Shown here: in pieces, positions 14,297 to 21,256 of the stretch
Layout of the letters: each line of letters opens with the position of its first letter
Numbering within the stretch: the stretch's first letter is position 1
IMG/VR virus record: IMGVR_UViG_3300043464_002550
Location: 1-24,020 of that record
DNA: 24,020 bases
Reading direction: 5' to 3' (one strand)
Source of the DNA: a virus
Position numbers and translations under genes: made by a program
The notes under the pieces: model-generated
What the model was told of the DNA's origin: nothing
What the model saw: the letters and a program-made list of their open reading frames with translations, nothing else
Database searches by the model: none

Positions 14297-14325
14297 CCAG
14301 GCAAGAATAATACTCACGGCTTGAC

Positions 14326-14391
14326 CTACTTCGATGCCCACGCCATAAACCTGCGCCAGACCCAAGCCAACACCCGTTCAAGTACGCTCAC
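14326..14391 (-). CDS. Possible 21-residue microprotein with GTG start
   Basis: A short frame, GTG at 14391 to TAG at 14326, encoding (M)SVLERVLAWVWRRFMAWASK, a basic amphipathic helix rich in Trp. The GTG overlaps the stop TGA of the upstream small gene and is preceded by AGGAGG seven bases away, a near-perfect ribosome site. It is too short for confident calling; the strong site and the coupled start are the only support. Confidence 0.4.
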   Translation of the reverse strand: MSVLERVLAWVWRRFMAWASK

Positions 14392-14543
14392 GGCTTCACC
14401 TCCTCGCGAGCAACGAGAGCAGCCTGGAGCATGCGAGCCTCGAGCACCAACGGTGCTATCTGCCTCGCGCGCAGCATCAGAAGTCCTTCTATGAAAAGAA
14501 GGTCGCATTCCAGTTCCTTCTTCGACTTTTCTTGATTGTCCAT
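14388..14543 (-). CDS. 51-residue helical protein of unknown function
   Basis: MDNQEKSKKELECDLLFIEG, then LLMLRARQIAPLVLEARMLQ and AALVAREEVKP. It is probably a single long amphipathic or coiled-coil helix. The ATG overlaps the stop of the upstream gene (TAATG), and its own stop overlaps the GTG of the next frame. It is part of a run of very small, GC-rich, coupled genes. Function not recognised. Confidence 0.6.
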   Translation of the reverse strand: MDNQEKSKKELECDLLFIEGLLMLRARQIAPLVLEARMLQAALVAREEVKP

Positions 14544-14809
14544 TAGATTCGCTCGCTAGGACGGGGATACCCGTTGCCGTCGTAGAAGTCGTTGTAATCG
14601 GGGTTGTAGTTCGCAGCATCGTTCATGTCGCGATTGACAAGCCACTCGCGCAGACGAGTCCATCGCGCCTTCTTACCATCAGTCAGACTCTTGCGAGTCA
14701 GGACCGAATCCACCCGAGCAAGCGCATCAGTAGCACTGACCTCGCAAGCCACAACCAGAGCCTTGATGTCACTGGCACTCGCCAACGCAAGAGGATTCGT
14801 GGTACTCAT
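14543..14809 (-). CDS. 88-residue protein of unknown function in the GC-rich island
   Basis: MSTTNPLALASASDIKALVV, then ACEVSATDALARVDSVLTRK, KARWTRLREWLVNRD and an Asn/Asp/Tyr-rich end (YNPDYNDFYDGNGYPRPSER). Helical N-terminal two thirds, disordered tail. The start overlaps the upstream stop (TAATG). Codons are GC-rich compared with the tail and tRNA-region genes. No family recognised. Confidence 0.65.
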   Translation of the reverse strand: MSTTNPLALASASDIKALVVACEVSATDALARVDSVLTRKSLTDGKKARWTRLREWLVNRDMNDAANYNPDYNDFYDGNGYPRPSERI

Positions 14810-15192
14810 TAGGCGAGACCTCGCTCAGCGTTCATCGCAGCAACCTGCTCAGCCGTCCATATGACACCCTTCGTCGACTTCTTCGTCGCCTTCTGAGCGC
14901 GAGCAAACTCACGCTGCTTCAGAGCCTCGAGCCGAGCCTCAGCCTTCGCGATTCGGGCAGCCACACGCTCCGCACGCTTCGCGTCACGAGCAGCCTTCGT
15001 CGCCGCACGAGCATCTTCCTTCACGACGCGATTAATCTGCTGCTCGCGCCGAACGTCCGAGCGCAAACTCTTCATAAGTTGACGCGACTCTCGAATCGCA
15101 TGACGCATTTTCTTGATATCGTCGAGCATGTTCTTCACAACCTCACGCTCACGCACCAGAATGTCCTTCATTTCATTTACCGTAAAACCCAT
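14809..15192 (-). CDS. Coiled-coil, Ala/Lys/Arg-rich protein
   Basis: A 127-residue protein from ATG 15192 (MGFTVNEMKDILVREREVVK). From about residue 8 to 105 it is a continuous helix with heptad-like spacing, basic and rich in Ala, Arg, Lys and Glu (AARDAKRAERVAARIAKAEA), ending in TAEQVAAMNAERGLA. It could be a nucleic-acid-binding or scaffold-like coiled coil. GAAG and AGGAAG lie upstream of the ATG; an in-frame start at 15303 would add a hydrophobic segment but has no site. The stop overlaps the next ATG. Confidence 0.65.
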   Translation of the reverse strand: MGFTVNEMKDILVREREVVKNMLDDIKKMRHAIRESRQLMKSLRSDVRREQQINRVVKEDARAATKAARDAKRAERVAARIAKAEARLEALKQREFARAQKATKKSTKGVIWTAEQVAAMNAERGLA

Positions 15193-15399
15193 AATCTTCT
15201 TCCTTCCTATTTCGCGGGGGGGAACAATTTCCTCAACCCATAGATATATTATCGTCGAAATCACTAAAAAGAGCAAGAGTAAAAAAGTGAACGAAATCAA
15301 CAACTTACCTGATCGATAAAATTTCGTGTAAAATCAATAGGTTACGAGGGAACGTTCCCGATCGGGAATTCCTTTAGAATCAACAACTTACGAGATCCT
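15193..15399 (-). promoter_or_regulatory. Palindrome-rich spacer with 14-bp direct repeats
   Basis: A 207-base gap with no gene. It contains AATCAACAACTTAC twice (15295-15308 and 15378-15391) and three overlapping perfect palindromes between them: GGGAACGTTCCC (15348-15359), TTCCCGATCGGGAA (15355-15368) and GGAATTCC (15365-15372). On the - strand GATAAT lies further downstream with only a poor -35. It may be an operator or a recombination/insertion scar. Confidence 0.45.
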
Positions 15400-15579
15400 C
15401 TATACCGAACGGAGAGCCTCCGAGAGGAGGGCTAGAACGACGAGGAGGGTGACTAGGGATCCGACGAAAAGGGCGTGGGAGCGGCTCATCTTCGGTTTCT
15501 CTCGATGGGGGCATCTTCCCTGCTGCCAATCGCACCATTCATCTCGATTTCGATCAAGACCACAATACTCGCATTTCAT
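15400..15579 (-). CDS. Small zinc-ribbon membrane protein
   Basis: A 59-residue protein: MKCEYCGLDRNRDEWCDWQQ, GRCPHREK, then a membrane segment ALFVGSLVTLLVVLALL. The Cys pattern CxxC(x9)C(x6)CxH suggests a zinc-binding head on the cytoplasmic side of a single-pass membrane helix. The ATG overlaps the stop of the upstream glycosyltransferase (ATGA). Its second half is GC-rich like the island downstream. Function not recognised. Confidence 0.6.
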   Translation of the reverse strand: MKCEYCGLDRNRDEWCDWQQGRCPHREKPKMSRSHALFVGSLVTLLVVLALLSEALRSV

Positions 15580-16598
15580 AGATATACCTCTTGGAATTTC
15601 TTCATGACGTTTTGCGGAGTGAATGGCTCGACAATTTTCTTGAAATCTTGTTTTGGGCGATCGCGGAAGTTAACAATCAGATTGTAACATTCTTGAGCGG
15701 CACCGCACCAAATTTTTCTAGCGTCTTCATTATCTTCGGTTCCATATAAACAATTGTAATCATTTAGAATGTGAGCATGATTGCGATCAAATCCACCCTT
15801 CCATGCGATGACTGGTTTGTTATGGAATAAAAATTCCGCAATTGAAAGACCAAAGGATTCACCCAACCACCTTGCATGAATCATCGCATCACAAGCATTG
15901 ATGAAGTTTGAGATTTTAGTTCTATCGAATATAGAATTCAAATGAATCACATTTGGATGATCAATGAACTTAACCGTATTCAAAAACAAAAACACAATGT
16001 CATCACGCTCGCTGACAATCTTCTTGATGACTTCATATACAAACGGAATGTCGAATGTATTGAATCCACCATGACGACCAAAAACTAATTTGTTCTTTGA
16101 AATGCCAAGAACTTCTCGAAGATTGTAAGATGGCTCTGGAAGATCAACCACATATGGAACAAATGGTTTGAGTGGCGCGTTGTATGTTTTTGCGACATTA
16201 TCTGAAAGCCATTCAGAGATGTATGCATAAACATCTCCGTGCGGTTCATACCATTGAAACACACTATGAACACCAAACTTGGTCGACTTCACTTCAAGTT
16301 GCTTCTTTCTTGTTACTTGTTCGTAAAGATATCCAGCGCGTTGGCTGTAGCAGAAATCATACTTCGAAGCAATCTCATTCAGATGCTCTTCTGAGTCGTA
16401 TTGTAGCACATTGAAATGATTTTTAAATTCATCAACAACGTCTGGATGAGAACCAACGTCTAATCCAGAAGGACTAACAGAACTATAGACTATTGCACTT
16501 TCATTACCAAGAATCTCTTGGTTGTATCGAGCATAATCATATGTGGAGTTGGTTGTTCCACGAAAGTTTAATTGCTCACATTGGAATAGGATCTTCAT
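15576..16598 (-). CDS. GT-B fold glycosyltransferase (GT4-like)
   Basis: A 340-residue protein. The C-terminal half has the GT4-type pattern: KLVFGRHGGFNTFDIPFVYE (start of the donor domain), IVFLFLNTV, and MIHARWLGESFGLSIAEFLF followed by HNKPVIAW, which contains the EX7E-like Glu pair contacting the nucleotide sugar. The N-terminus MKILFQCEQLNFRGTTNSTY resembles acceptor domains. It would transfer a sugar to an unknown acceptor: surface glycan, virion or DNA. The last bases overlap the zinc-ribbon gene, and its ATG overlaps the end of the 73-aa gene upstream. Confidence 0.82.
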   Translation of the reverse strand: MKILFQCEQLNFRGTTNSTYDYARYNQEILGNESAIVYSSVSPSGLDVGSHPDVVDEFKNHFNVLQYDSEEHLNEIASKYDFCYSQRAGYLYEQVTRKKQLEVKSTKFGVHSVFQWYEPHGDVYAYISEWLSDNVAKTYNAPLKPFVPYVVDLPEPSYNLREVLGISKNKLVFGRHGGFNTFDIPFVYEVIKKIVSERDDIVFLFLNTVKFIDHPNVIHLNSIFDRTKISNFINACDAMIHARWLGESFGLSIAEFLFHNKPVIAWKGGFDRNHAHILNDYNCLYGTEDNEDARKIWCGAAQECYNLIVNFRDRPKQDFKKIVEPFTPQNVMKKFQEVYL

Positions 16599-16797
16599 AA
16601 CTATATGTGATGTTCCATTGCTGTTGAATTGATGTCTTAACTACGCGACGAGTTGATGGCGCAGCACCAAAGTCTCTTTCATAAACAGTTTTGCCTTTAT
16701 CTGGACTTTCGTAGATCTTTGGCTTCTGATCGTTCACACCACCAACCTGATGTGCGCCATCGAAATCATTTGGGTAATTCAAATTCAATTGTTTCAT
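16576..16797 (-). CDS. 73-residue protein of unknown function
   Basis: From ATG 16797: MKQLNLNYPNDFDGAHQVGG, KPKIYESPDKGKTVYERDFG, TRRVVKTSIQQQWNITYSYE. Polar, probably small beta-rich or disordered; no motif recognised. GGAG lies five bases before this ATG, so the longer in-frame start at 16836, inside the tRNA, is rejected. It overlaps the glycosyltransferase start by 23 bases. Confidence 0.65.
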   Translation of the reverse strand: MKQLNLNYPNDFDGAHQVGGVNDQKPKIYESPDKGKTVYERDFGAAPSTRRVVKTSIQQQWNITYSYEDPIPM

Positions 16798-16812
16798 AAT
16801 GTCTCCATAAAA

Positions 16813-16886
16813 TGGTAGCGGAGCCAGGAGTTGCACCTGGAATTGAGGATTATGAGTCCTCTGTGATGCTGTTTCACTACCCCGCA
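16813..16886 (-). tRNA. tRNA-Met(CAT) with unusual elbow and 1:72 mismatch
   Basis: Cloverleaf of 74 bases with encoded CCA. Anticodon loop CTCATAA on stem GAGGA/TCCTC. D stem GTGA/TCAC with a loop AACAGCA lacking GG. T stem CCAGG/CCTGG with loop TGCAACT (G55 instead of T55). The first acceptor pair is T1/T72, a mismatch such as initiator tRNAs have, but the initiator GGG/CCC anticodon-stem pairs are absent. Confidence 0.8.
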
Positions 16887-16897
16887 GTAGTAGTATC

Positions 16898-17614
16898 TTA
16901 TATAGTCAATGTTTTCTCGTGTCCAACGCGAACTTTAGGATTCACCCAAAGATCAAATCCTGCTGCGCGTGCATCTAAACACCACGCAACATCTTCGCTA
17001 CACATGTCAGAAACATTCTGACCCACTGACAATTTTCTTGGTGCAAACCAAGGATATGGAAGTTTCTCAAACACGCCTTGTTTAATTAACACCCAACCAA
17101 ATCCAATATAGTCTGCTTTGAATGGATTTTGCTTCAACTCAAAGTCTTTGACTCGCAAGAATTGGAAGTATCCATTGGTCAAGAAATAACTGTTGTCCAT
17201 CTTTTCAACAACAGGTGTAAAGTAATTTCCGTTTGGTGCTCCAGGCTGGGCATACCATCCAGAAGCAACGTCTTTGTCCATTTCGTAGAGTTCTAAGAAC
17301 TGTTGTGGACTAAATCGAATATCTGAATCAATCCACATCATGTAATCATATTCAAGACCGTTGAATGGCTTTTGCCACTCGCCGCGCATCACGTCTGCTC
17401 CAGCAACAAGACATCGCGCAGCATTCACCATGCTAGAATATTGCTGACTGATCTGAACCTCTGCTCCTGCTCTCGTAAGAGTCATCACCAATTCGGTGAA
17501 AGAGCAGAGAAAGTCTCCAGAATAATTACGCCCTGGAAGGCACAGAACTATCTTTTTGTCTTGTATCTTTTTCACTTTGTTTTTTGCCAAAGATGCGTTC
17601 CCAGTTATCATCAA
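16898..17614 (-). CDS. GT-A fold glycosyltransferase
   Basis: A 238-residue protein. KKIVLCLPGRNYSGDFLCSF starts the Rossmann-like fold. YDYMMWIDSDIRFSP holds the DxD metal/nucleotide-sugar motif. Later come FGWVLIKQGVFEKL, MCSEDVAWCLDARAAGFDLW (with a probable catalytic acidic residue) and a terminal His in VRVGHEK. This pattern is frequent in aquatic T4-like phages. The donor and acceptor are unknown. The ATG at 17614 overlaps the small gene 17526-17672 by 89 bases; a GTG at 17575 just before the conserved core is an alternative start. Confidence 0.82.
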   Translation of the reverse strand: MMITGNASLAKNKVKKIQDKKIVLCLPGRNYSGDFLCSFTELVMTLTRAGAEVQISQQYSSMVNAARCLVAGADVMRGEWQKPFNGLEYDYMMWIDSDIRFSPQQFLELYEMDKDVASGWYAQPGAPNGNYFTPVVEKMDNSYFLTNGYFQFLRVKDFELKQNPFKADYIGFGWVLIKQGVFEKLPYPWFAPRKLSVGQNVSDMCSEDVAWCLDARAAGFDLWVNPKVRVGHEKTLTI

Positions 17615-17672
17615 ACTGTTTTCGCGGAATACTCAAAGGTCGTGGTTTGCTTCCTTTACCACCAGTGCTCAT
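17526..17672 (-). CDS. 48-residue small phage protein of unknown function
   Basis: MSTGGKGSKPRPLSIPRKQF, then DDNWERIFGKKQSEKDTRQK and a short polar end. Very polar and basic. I recall small phage proteins starting with a similar GGKGS..PR pattern and containing NWxxIFGKK, function unknown. The ATG overlaps the stop of the HNH gene (ATGA), and its 3' part overlaps the glycosyltransferase start in another frame. Confidence 0.65.
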   Translation of the reverse strand: MSTGGKGSKPRPLSIPRKQFDDNWERIFGKKQSEKDTRQKDSSVPSRA

Positions 17673-18241
17673 GCTACATTTCTCCAAACTCGACTATGTT
17701 TAGGAATGCTTGCTCTCAAAAATTCCATTTGGTCTGCAAGCACTCTACGATTTTTCAATAAGATTCTTTCGTGCACAGTTGGAGCATACGGAACATAAAG
17801 AAGATGCATCTTTGCTTCTTCTGGTGTTTTCCAACCTTTGCGATGATTACAGGGACGGCAAGCAGTGACACAATTCGTCCACTGGTTGCTACCTCCACGC
17901 GACTTTGGCATCACGTGATCAATTGTAAGTTGGCTGGTACTAAACTCATCTCCACAATATGCGCAGATATGTTGATCACGCGCATAAAGAGTCATACGAT
18001 CTGCAAACACCGTCTGCTGATTGTAGAACTTGTCGCCCAATAGCGGACCACTAACACCGATGATTGATTTGATATCAATCTTAGATTGTTCACCAACAGA
18101 ATTATGCCCACCAAACATCGTCTTGATGGTGCTACCGATTTCCCATAGAACTTTCTTTTTGGCGTAATAACACGCAGCCGATTCCATATCGACCCAGTCT
18201 TTGGGCATGCCGCCTTTGTCTACGACGAGTACCAGTGACAT
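17669..18241 (-). CDS. HNH endonuclease
   Basis: A 190-residue protein. The HNH core is C93AYC96, then LTIDHVMPKSRGGSNQWTN with the catalytic D108-H109 and N123, then CRPCNHRKG (second zinc pair and last His). The N-terminal 85 residues form a domain I do not recognise. It resembles free-standing HNH proteins often encoded in phage genomes, as homing endonucleases or genome-processing nucleases. It begins one base after the dehydrogenase gene and overlaps the next small gene. Confidence 0.88.
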   Translation of the reverse strand: MSLVLVVDKGGMPKDWVDMESAACYYAKKKVLWEIGSTIKTMFGGHNSVGEQSKIDIKSIIGVSGPLLGDKFYNQQTVFADRMTLYARDQHICAYCGDEFSTSQLTIDHVMPKSRGGSNQWTNCVTACRPCNHRKGWKTPEEAKMHLLYVPYAPTVHERILLKNRRVLADQMEFLRASIPKHSRVWRNVA

Positions 18242-18242
18242 A

Positions 18243-19094
18243 TTACTCTAATCCACCATCCAGAATCTCAAGTTTATTAAAACGACCGCCATCGCGGATC
18301 TCATCATTTATATATGTCGCCTCTGTGAGAAGCCACAATGTTGAACCATAAGAGTCTGCATAATTGATCAATGCTGAAGTGTCCTTCGGGAAGCAAGATC
18401 CACCGAATCCGAGTTTGCCATCTGGTCCAGGAACTCGCCAGTGTGTATGACCAAGACGTTTATCAAGCACTGCAATCTCTGCAATGCGACCGTAGTCAAC
18501 GCTGACCTTGTCACAAAGTTTCTTAAATTCATTCGCGAAGATAACTTTAGTTGCCAAGAAGCAGTTTGCGAGATATTTAAACAACTCGGCTTCTTTTGTG
18601 CTGCGTTGAATCACGTGAGCAACGTTATCAACCTTGGTATTAAACTCATAATATAATTGTGCCATCACGGTGCCTAATCCAGTATCATCTGCACCAAGAA
18701 TAATTAATGGCTGATGACGGAAGTCGTTATATGAATTTGCTTCAGTTAGAAATTCTGGATTGAATCCGATTACCATGTTATGGCGCTCAGCAAGTTCTTC
18801 AGTTGTGCCTGGAGTTACAGTTGACTTGATGACGACATACTTACGACGATCTAAGTTTGCGATCTTTGCAACAACATCCTTAACAATTGAGGTGTCGCAT
18901 TCACCATTTTCTTTCATCGGTGTCGGAACGCAGACGAAAATAATGTCTGACCAATCAACAAATGAATTGAGTGTTTTGATCGTGCGCTTGCTTTCGTTAG
19001 TATCCCATACATGAACATCAAAGACACCTTTGAAGTTCTCATACATTGCACCACCAACGAAACCACCACCAACAATGCCAACTTTATAACTCAT
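18243..19094 (-). CDS. UDP-glucose/GDP-mannose dehydrogenase-like enzyme, short form
   Basis: A 283-residue NAD-dependent sugar-nucleotide dehydrogenase. The Rossmann motif is VGIVGGGFVGGAM (residues 5-17). FVCVPTPMKENG, VIKSTVTPGTTEEL and GFNPEFLTEANSYNDF are family signatures. The catalytic Cys is C234 in LGFGGSCFPKDTSALI. It should oxidise a UDP-hexose to the uronate. Usual UDP-glucose dehydrogenases have about 390-450 residues; this one ends shortly after the central helical domain and lacks the C-terminal UDP-binding domain. GGAG precedes the ATG. Its neighbours are two glycosyltransferases, which fits a glycan-modification role. Confidence 0.87.
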   Translation of the reverse strand: MSYKVGIVGGGFVGGAMYENFKGVFDVHVWDTNESKRTIKTLNSFVDWSDIIFVCVPTPMKENGECDTSIVKDVVAKIANLDRRKYVVIKSTVTPGTTEELAERHNMVIGFNPEFLTEANSYNDFRHQPLIILGADDTGLGTVMAQLYYEFNTKVDNVAHVIQRSTKEAELFKYLANCFLATKVIFANEFKKLCDKVSVDYGRIAEIAVLDKRLGHTHWRVPGPDGKLGFGGSCFPKDTSALINYADSYGSTLWLLTEATYINDEIRDGGRFNKLEILDGGLE

Positions 19095-19110
19095 AACTTA
19101 CTCCATAAAT

Positions 19111-19195
19111 TGGTGCCCAGAAGAGGACTCGAACCTCCATGCCTTTCGGCAGTGGCTTCTAAGACCACCGTGTATACCATTCCACCATCTGGGCA
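19111..19195 (-). tRNA. tRNA-Leu(TAG)
   Basis: Acceptor TGCCCAG/CTGGGCA with encoded CCA. Anticodon loop CTTAGAA. Long variable arm as for class II tRNAs. Canonical T loop TTCGAGT. Confidence 0.93.
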
Positions 19196-19208
19196 ATAAT
19201 TTAAATTT

Positions 19209-19298
19209 TGGCGGAAGGGGTGAGATTCGAACTCACGGTCCCCGTAAAGAGACGTCAGTTTTCAAGACTGATGCATTCAACCGCTCTGCCACCCTTCC
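19209..19298 (-). tRNA. tRNA-Ser(TGA)
   Basis: Acceptor GGAAGGG/CCCTTCC, discriminator G, encoded CCA. Anticodon loop CTTGAAA. Long variable arm typical of serine. Canonical D and T loops. Confidence 0.93.
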
Positions 19299-19619
19299 TT
19301 AATTTCTATACTTATTATACTCTTTCATGATGAAAATATCAAGCGCATGAACAATCTTACTGATTCTATGAGACTGATTGTTTTCTGCTGCATGATTTGA
19401 TTCATGATTTAACAAATGCAATTTATAAATCAGATCCTCAAATGTTATCTGCTTTGATCTAATCTTGCTCAAGATTTCGCGATAACGTTCTGCCAACTCC
19501 TTCATTACAGTCGGATGTGGAATGCCAGAAGCAGAAGCACCTTTGTTTTCTAATGCATCACACAGCATATCAACATGCGGCTGTAAATCTTCGAATCTTA
19601 GTTTTTTCTGTTCGCTCAT
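19299..19619 (-). CDS. Hypothetical helical protein between tRNA genes
   Basis: A 106-residue protein: MSEQKKLRFEDLQPHVDMLC, HPTVMKELAERYREILSKIR, ITFEDLIYKLHLLNHE and a helical C-terminus. Mostly helical, His-rich, no membrane segment, no motif recognised. It fills the space between tRNA-Gly and tRNA-Ser; its stop abuts the tRNA-Ser 5' end. No ribosome site is seen in front of the ATG. Confidence 0.6.
   Translation of the reverse strand: MSEQKKLRFEDLQPHVDMLCDALENKGASASGIPHPTVMKELAERYREILSKIRSKQITFEDLIYKLHLLNHESNHAAENNQSHRISKIVHALDIFIMKEYNKYRN
19314..19342 (-). promoter_or_regulatory. Possible promoter for tRNA-Ser/tRNA-Leu and the dehydrogenase
   Basis: On the - strand TTGATA (19337-19342), 17 bp, TATAAT (19314-19319), about 15 bp before the tRNA-Ser 5' end. 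It lies within the 3' end of the upstream gene. Confidence 0.5.
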
Positions 19620-19624
19620 AAAAT

Positions 19625-19698
19625 TGGAGCGGGATGCGAGAATCGAACTCGCGCGCGATCCTTGGCAAGGACCCAGGCTACCATTACATCAATCCCGC
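19625..19698 (-). tRNA. tRNA-Gly(GCC)
   Basis: Acceptor GCGGGAT/ATCCCGC with encoded CCA. Anticodon loop TTGCCAA. D loop with GG and T loop TTCGATT canonical. Its first base is shared with the stop codon of the upstream gene. Confidence 0.93.
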
Positions 19699-20279
19699 TA
19701 CTTATAATATCCTGGATGCTGTATATTGAATGAAATAGAAATTCTATGCGTGTTACTCATGTTTCTCTCGACTTCATGGGGAATCCAAGAAGGAAACATC
19801 ACAATCATTCCATTTTTAGGAGTGTAGAAAACCTGTTTGAAAAATAATGGAGATGTATCACAAATAAATGGATAATGTTTTTGTGGACTTGTATCGTTAT
19901 AGAATACAATCTTACCACTATTTTCTTGCACTGAAATATAAATTGTTCCAGAGAAAGCAGAGACAGGATGAAGATGCGCCCTATTACTATTTCCAGGTTC
20001 ATTAATATTGATCCATACATTACCTAACTGTAAAACTAAATTAGGATCAATGTCCATAGACATGTCTGAAATCTTTTGATTCAGAATATTTTTTACGATT
20101 GCTAACTCATCATACTCAGACAAATTTATGTCACGGCTTTGCCATCCACCATCATTGCTCAATACTCTGTTTGGAAAATTTGATTCTCGCAACTGTAGAC
20201 ATTTGCGAGCAGCTGCACCGAAATCGAATTCAGTGTAGTCATACCAAATTGGAGTAACAAACCAGTTTTCTCTTTGCAT
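19698..20279 (-). CDS. Putative 2OG-Fe(II) oxygenase
   Basis: A 193-residue protein from ATG 20279 (MQRENWFVTPIWYDYTEFDF). The cupin-like core has H102-L-H104-P (NRAHLHPVSAFSGTIYIS), distal H168 (FPSWIPHEVERN) and R179 (HRISISFNI), the pattern of the phage/marine family of putative 2OG-Fe(II) oxygenases with an N-terminal PxxWxYDY-like motif. The usual HxD is HxH here, so activity is not certain. Upstream in-frame starts would lie in tRNA-Val and are rejected. The stop overlaps tRNA-Gly. Confidence 0.8.
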   Translation of the reverse strand: MQRENWFVTPIWYDYTEFDFGAAARKCLQLRESNFPNRVLSNDGGWQSRDINLSEYDELAIVKNILNQKISDMSMDIDPNLVLQLGNVWININEPGNSNRAHLHPVSAFSGTIYISVQENSGKIVFYNDTSPQKHYPFICDTSPLFFKQVFYTPKNGMIVMFPSWIPHEVERNMSNTHRISISFNIQHPGYYK

Positions 20280-20291
20280 AGTGTTATATAG

Positions 20292-20366
20292 TGGTGCGGG
20301 ATGAGAGGGTCGAACTCCCGACATTCGCCGTGTAAAGGCGCTACTCTACCACTGAGTTAATCCCGC
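20292..20366 (-). tRNA. tRNA-Val(TAC)
   Basis: Acceptor GCGGGAT/ATCCCGC, discriminator A, encoded CCA. Anticodon loop TTTACAC; the first anticodon-stem pair is weak. D loop with GG and T loop TTCGACC are canonical. Confidence 0.92.
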
Positions 20367-20367
20367 A

Positions 20368-20991
20368 TTAAAATTTATTTGTGATCCACATATTGCCTGC
20401 AACAGAGATGCGAACTCCATCACTGGTTGTAAATGGGTATACACAATGGAGCATTTGATTTGGGAACATCAGAATTCTTCCCTCGTCTGATTTGTTGATC
20501 CAAAGTGTCATCGTACTTACACCGTTTGTCAGTGTTGAATATGTGAATTCAAATGCAGCCTTTTTTAGATTATCATTTTTCTTTGTATAATAATCTACTT
20601 TTAATTCTTCATCAATATCATATGGAATGTTAACCCAAATGACAAACGATGCCTTACCACCATGATTGTGATTTGGATTATACTCACCACGTCGCTGATG
20701 ATTCACCCAAACATCATTCACAATTGGAATCTGATCATTGTTTAAATTTGTCTCCACACCAAATGTATGTCGCCATACGCTATACATTTCTAGAAGATAA
20801 GAACATAGTTGCGGATGCTCTTGGTGTGGATACTGATACTCTTCTTTGATATATGCAACAAGACTGTCGTTATACTTTACTCTTTTATTTCTCTCGTCGA
20901 GCACACGCTGCTTCAGATCCTGAAAAATATCATTTGGAAGCCTTCCATCTAGAATTCCAGGATTCCAAGGGTTCAATACTGAATATTGCAT
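20368..20991 (-). CDS. Putative 2OG-Fe(II) oxygenase-like protein
   Basis: A 207-residue protein. The core shows NPNHNHGGKASFVIWVNIPY with H108 and H110, then MFPNQMLHCVYPFTTSDGVR with H182, followed by R194-ISVAGNMWI. This His...His...Arg layout is that of double-stranded beta-helix oxygenases and resembles the neighbouring oxygenase, with HxH instead of HxD. The N-terminal half (helical, DVWVNHQRRGEYN just before the core) is similar to other aquatic-phage proteins. Substrate unknown. Moderately sure of the fold, less of the activity. Confidence 0.72.
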   Translation of the reverse strand: MQYSVLNPWNPGILDGRLPNDIFQDLKQRVLDERNKRVKYNDSLVAYIKEEYQYPHQEHPQLCSYLLEMYSVWRHTFGVETNLNNDQIPIVNDVWVNHQRRGEYNPNHNHGGKASFVIWVNIPYDIDEELKVDYYTKKNDNLKKAAFEFTYSTLTNGVSTMTLWINKSDEGRILMFPNQMLHCVYPFTTSDGVRISVAGNMWITNKF

Positions 20992-21005
20992 AATACTCTC
21001 TAAAT

Positions 21006-21081
21006 TGGCGTCCTCGGCAGGACTCGAACCTGCGACCCACAGCTTAGAAGGCTGTTGTTCTATCCTCTGAACTACGAGGAC
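21006..21081 (-). tRNA. tRNA-Arg(TCT)
   Basis: Acceptor GTCCTCG/CGAGGAC, discriminator G, encoded CCA. Anticodon loop CTTCTAA. Canonical D and T loops. Confidence 0.93.
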
Positions 21082-21088
21082 TTAAAAT

Positions 21089-21162
21089 TGGAGCGGGATG
21101 AGAGAATCGAACTCTCGACCGAAGATTGGAAATCTGCTGTTTTACCATTAAACTAATCCCGC
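21089..21162 (-). tRNA. tRNA-Gly(TCC)
   Basis: Acceptor GCGGGAT/ATCCCGC with encoded CCA. Anticodon loop TTTCCAA; one C/T mismatch in the anticodon stem. Canonical D and T loops. It shares the acceptor stem with tRNA-Gly(GCC), suggesting duplication. Confidence 0.92.
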
Positions 21163-21166
21163 ATTC

Positions 21167-21251
21167 TGGTGCGACTGGTCGGACTTGAACCGACATGGCT
21201 AACGCCGACAGATTTTAAGTCTGTTGTGTATACCGATTCCACCACAGTCGC
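21167..21251 (-). tRNA. tRNA-Leu(TAA)
   Basis: Acceptor GCGACTG/CAGTCGC with encoded CCA. Anticodon loop CTTAAAA. Class II variable arm; canonical T loop TTCAAGT. Confidence 0.93.
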
Positions 21252-21256
21252 GAAAA

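Noticed and set aside
14249-14317. A 22-codon GTG frame encoding a hydrophobic peptide (SIILAWFTFAIFRSIMFLV)
   Set aside because: It coincides with the promoter at 14268-14296 and has only a weak ribosome site; the promoter explains the sequence better.
14326-14619. A 97-codon - strand frame in the GC-rich island
   Set aside because: Most of it overlaps two better-supported coupled genes in other frames; only the last 22 codons from a GTG with a strong ribosome site are kept as a possible microprotein.
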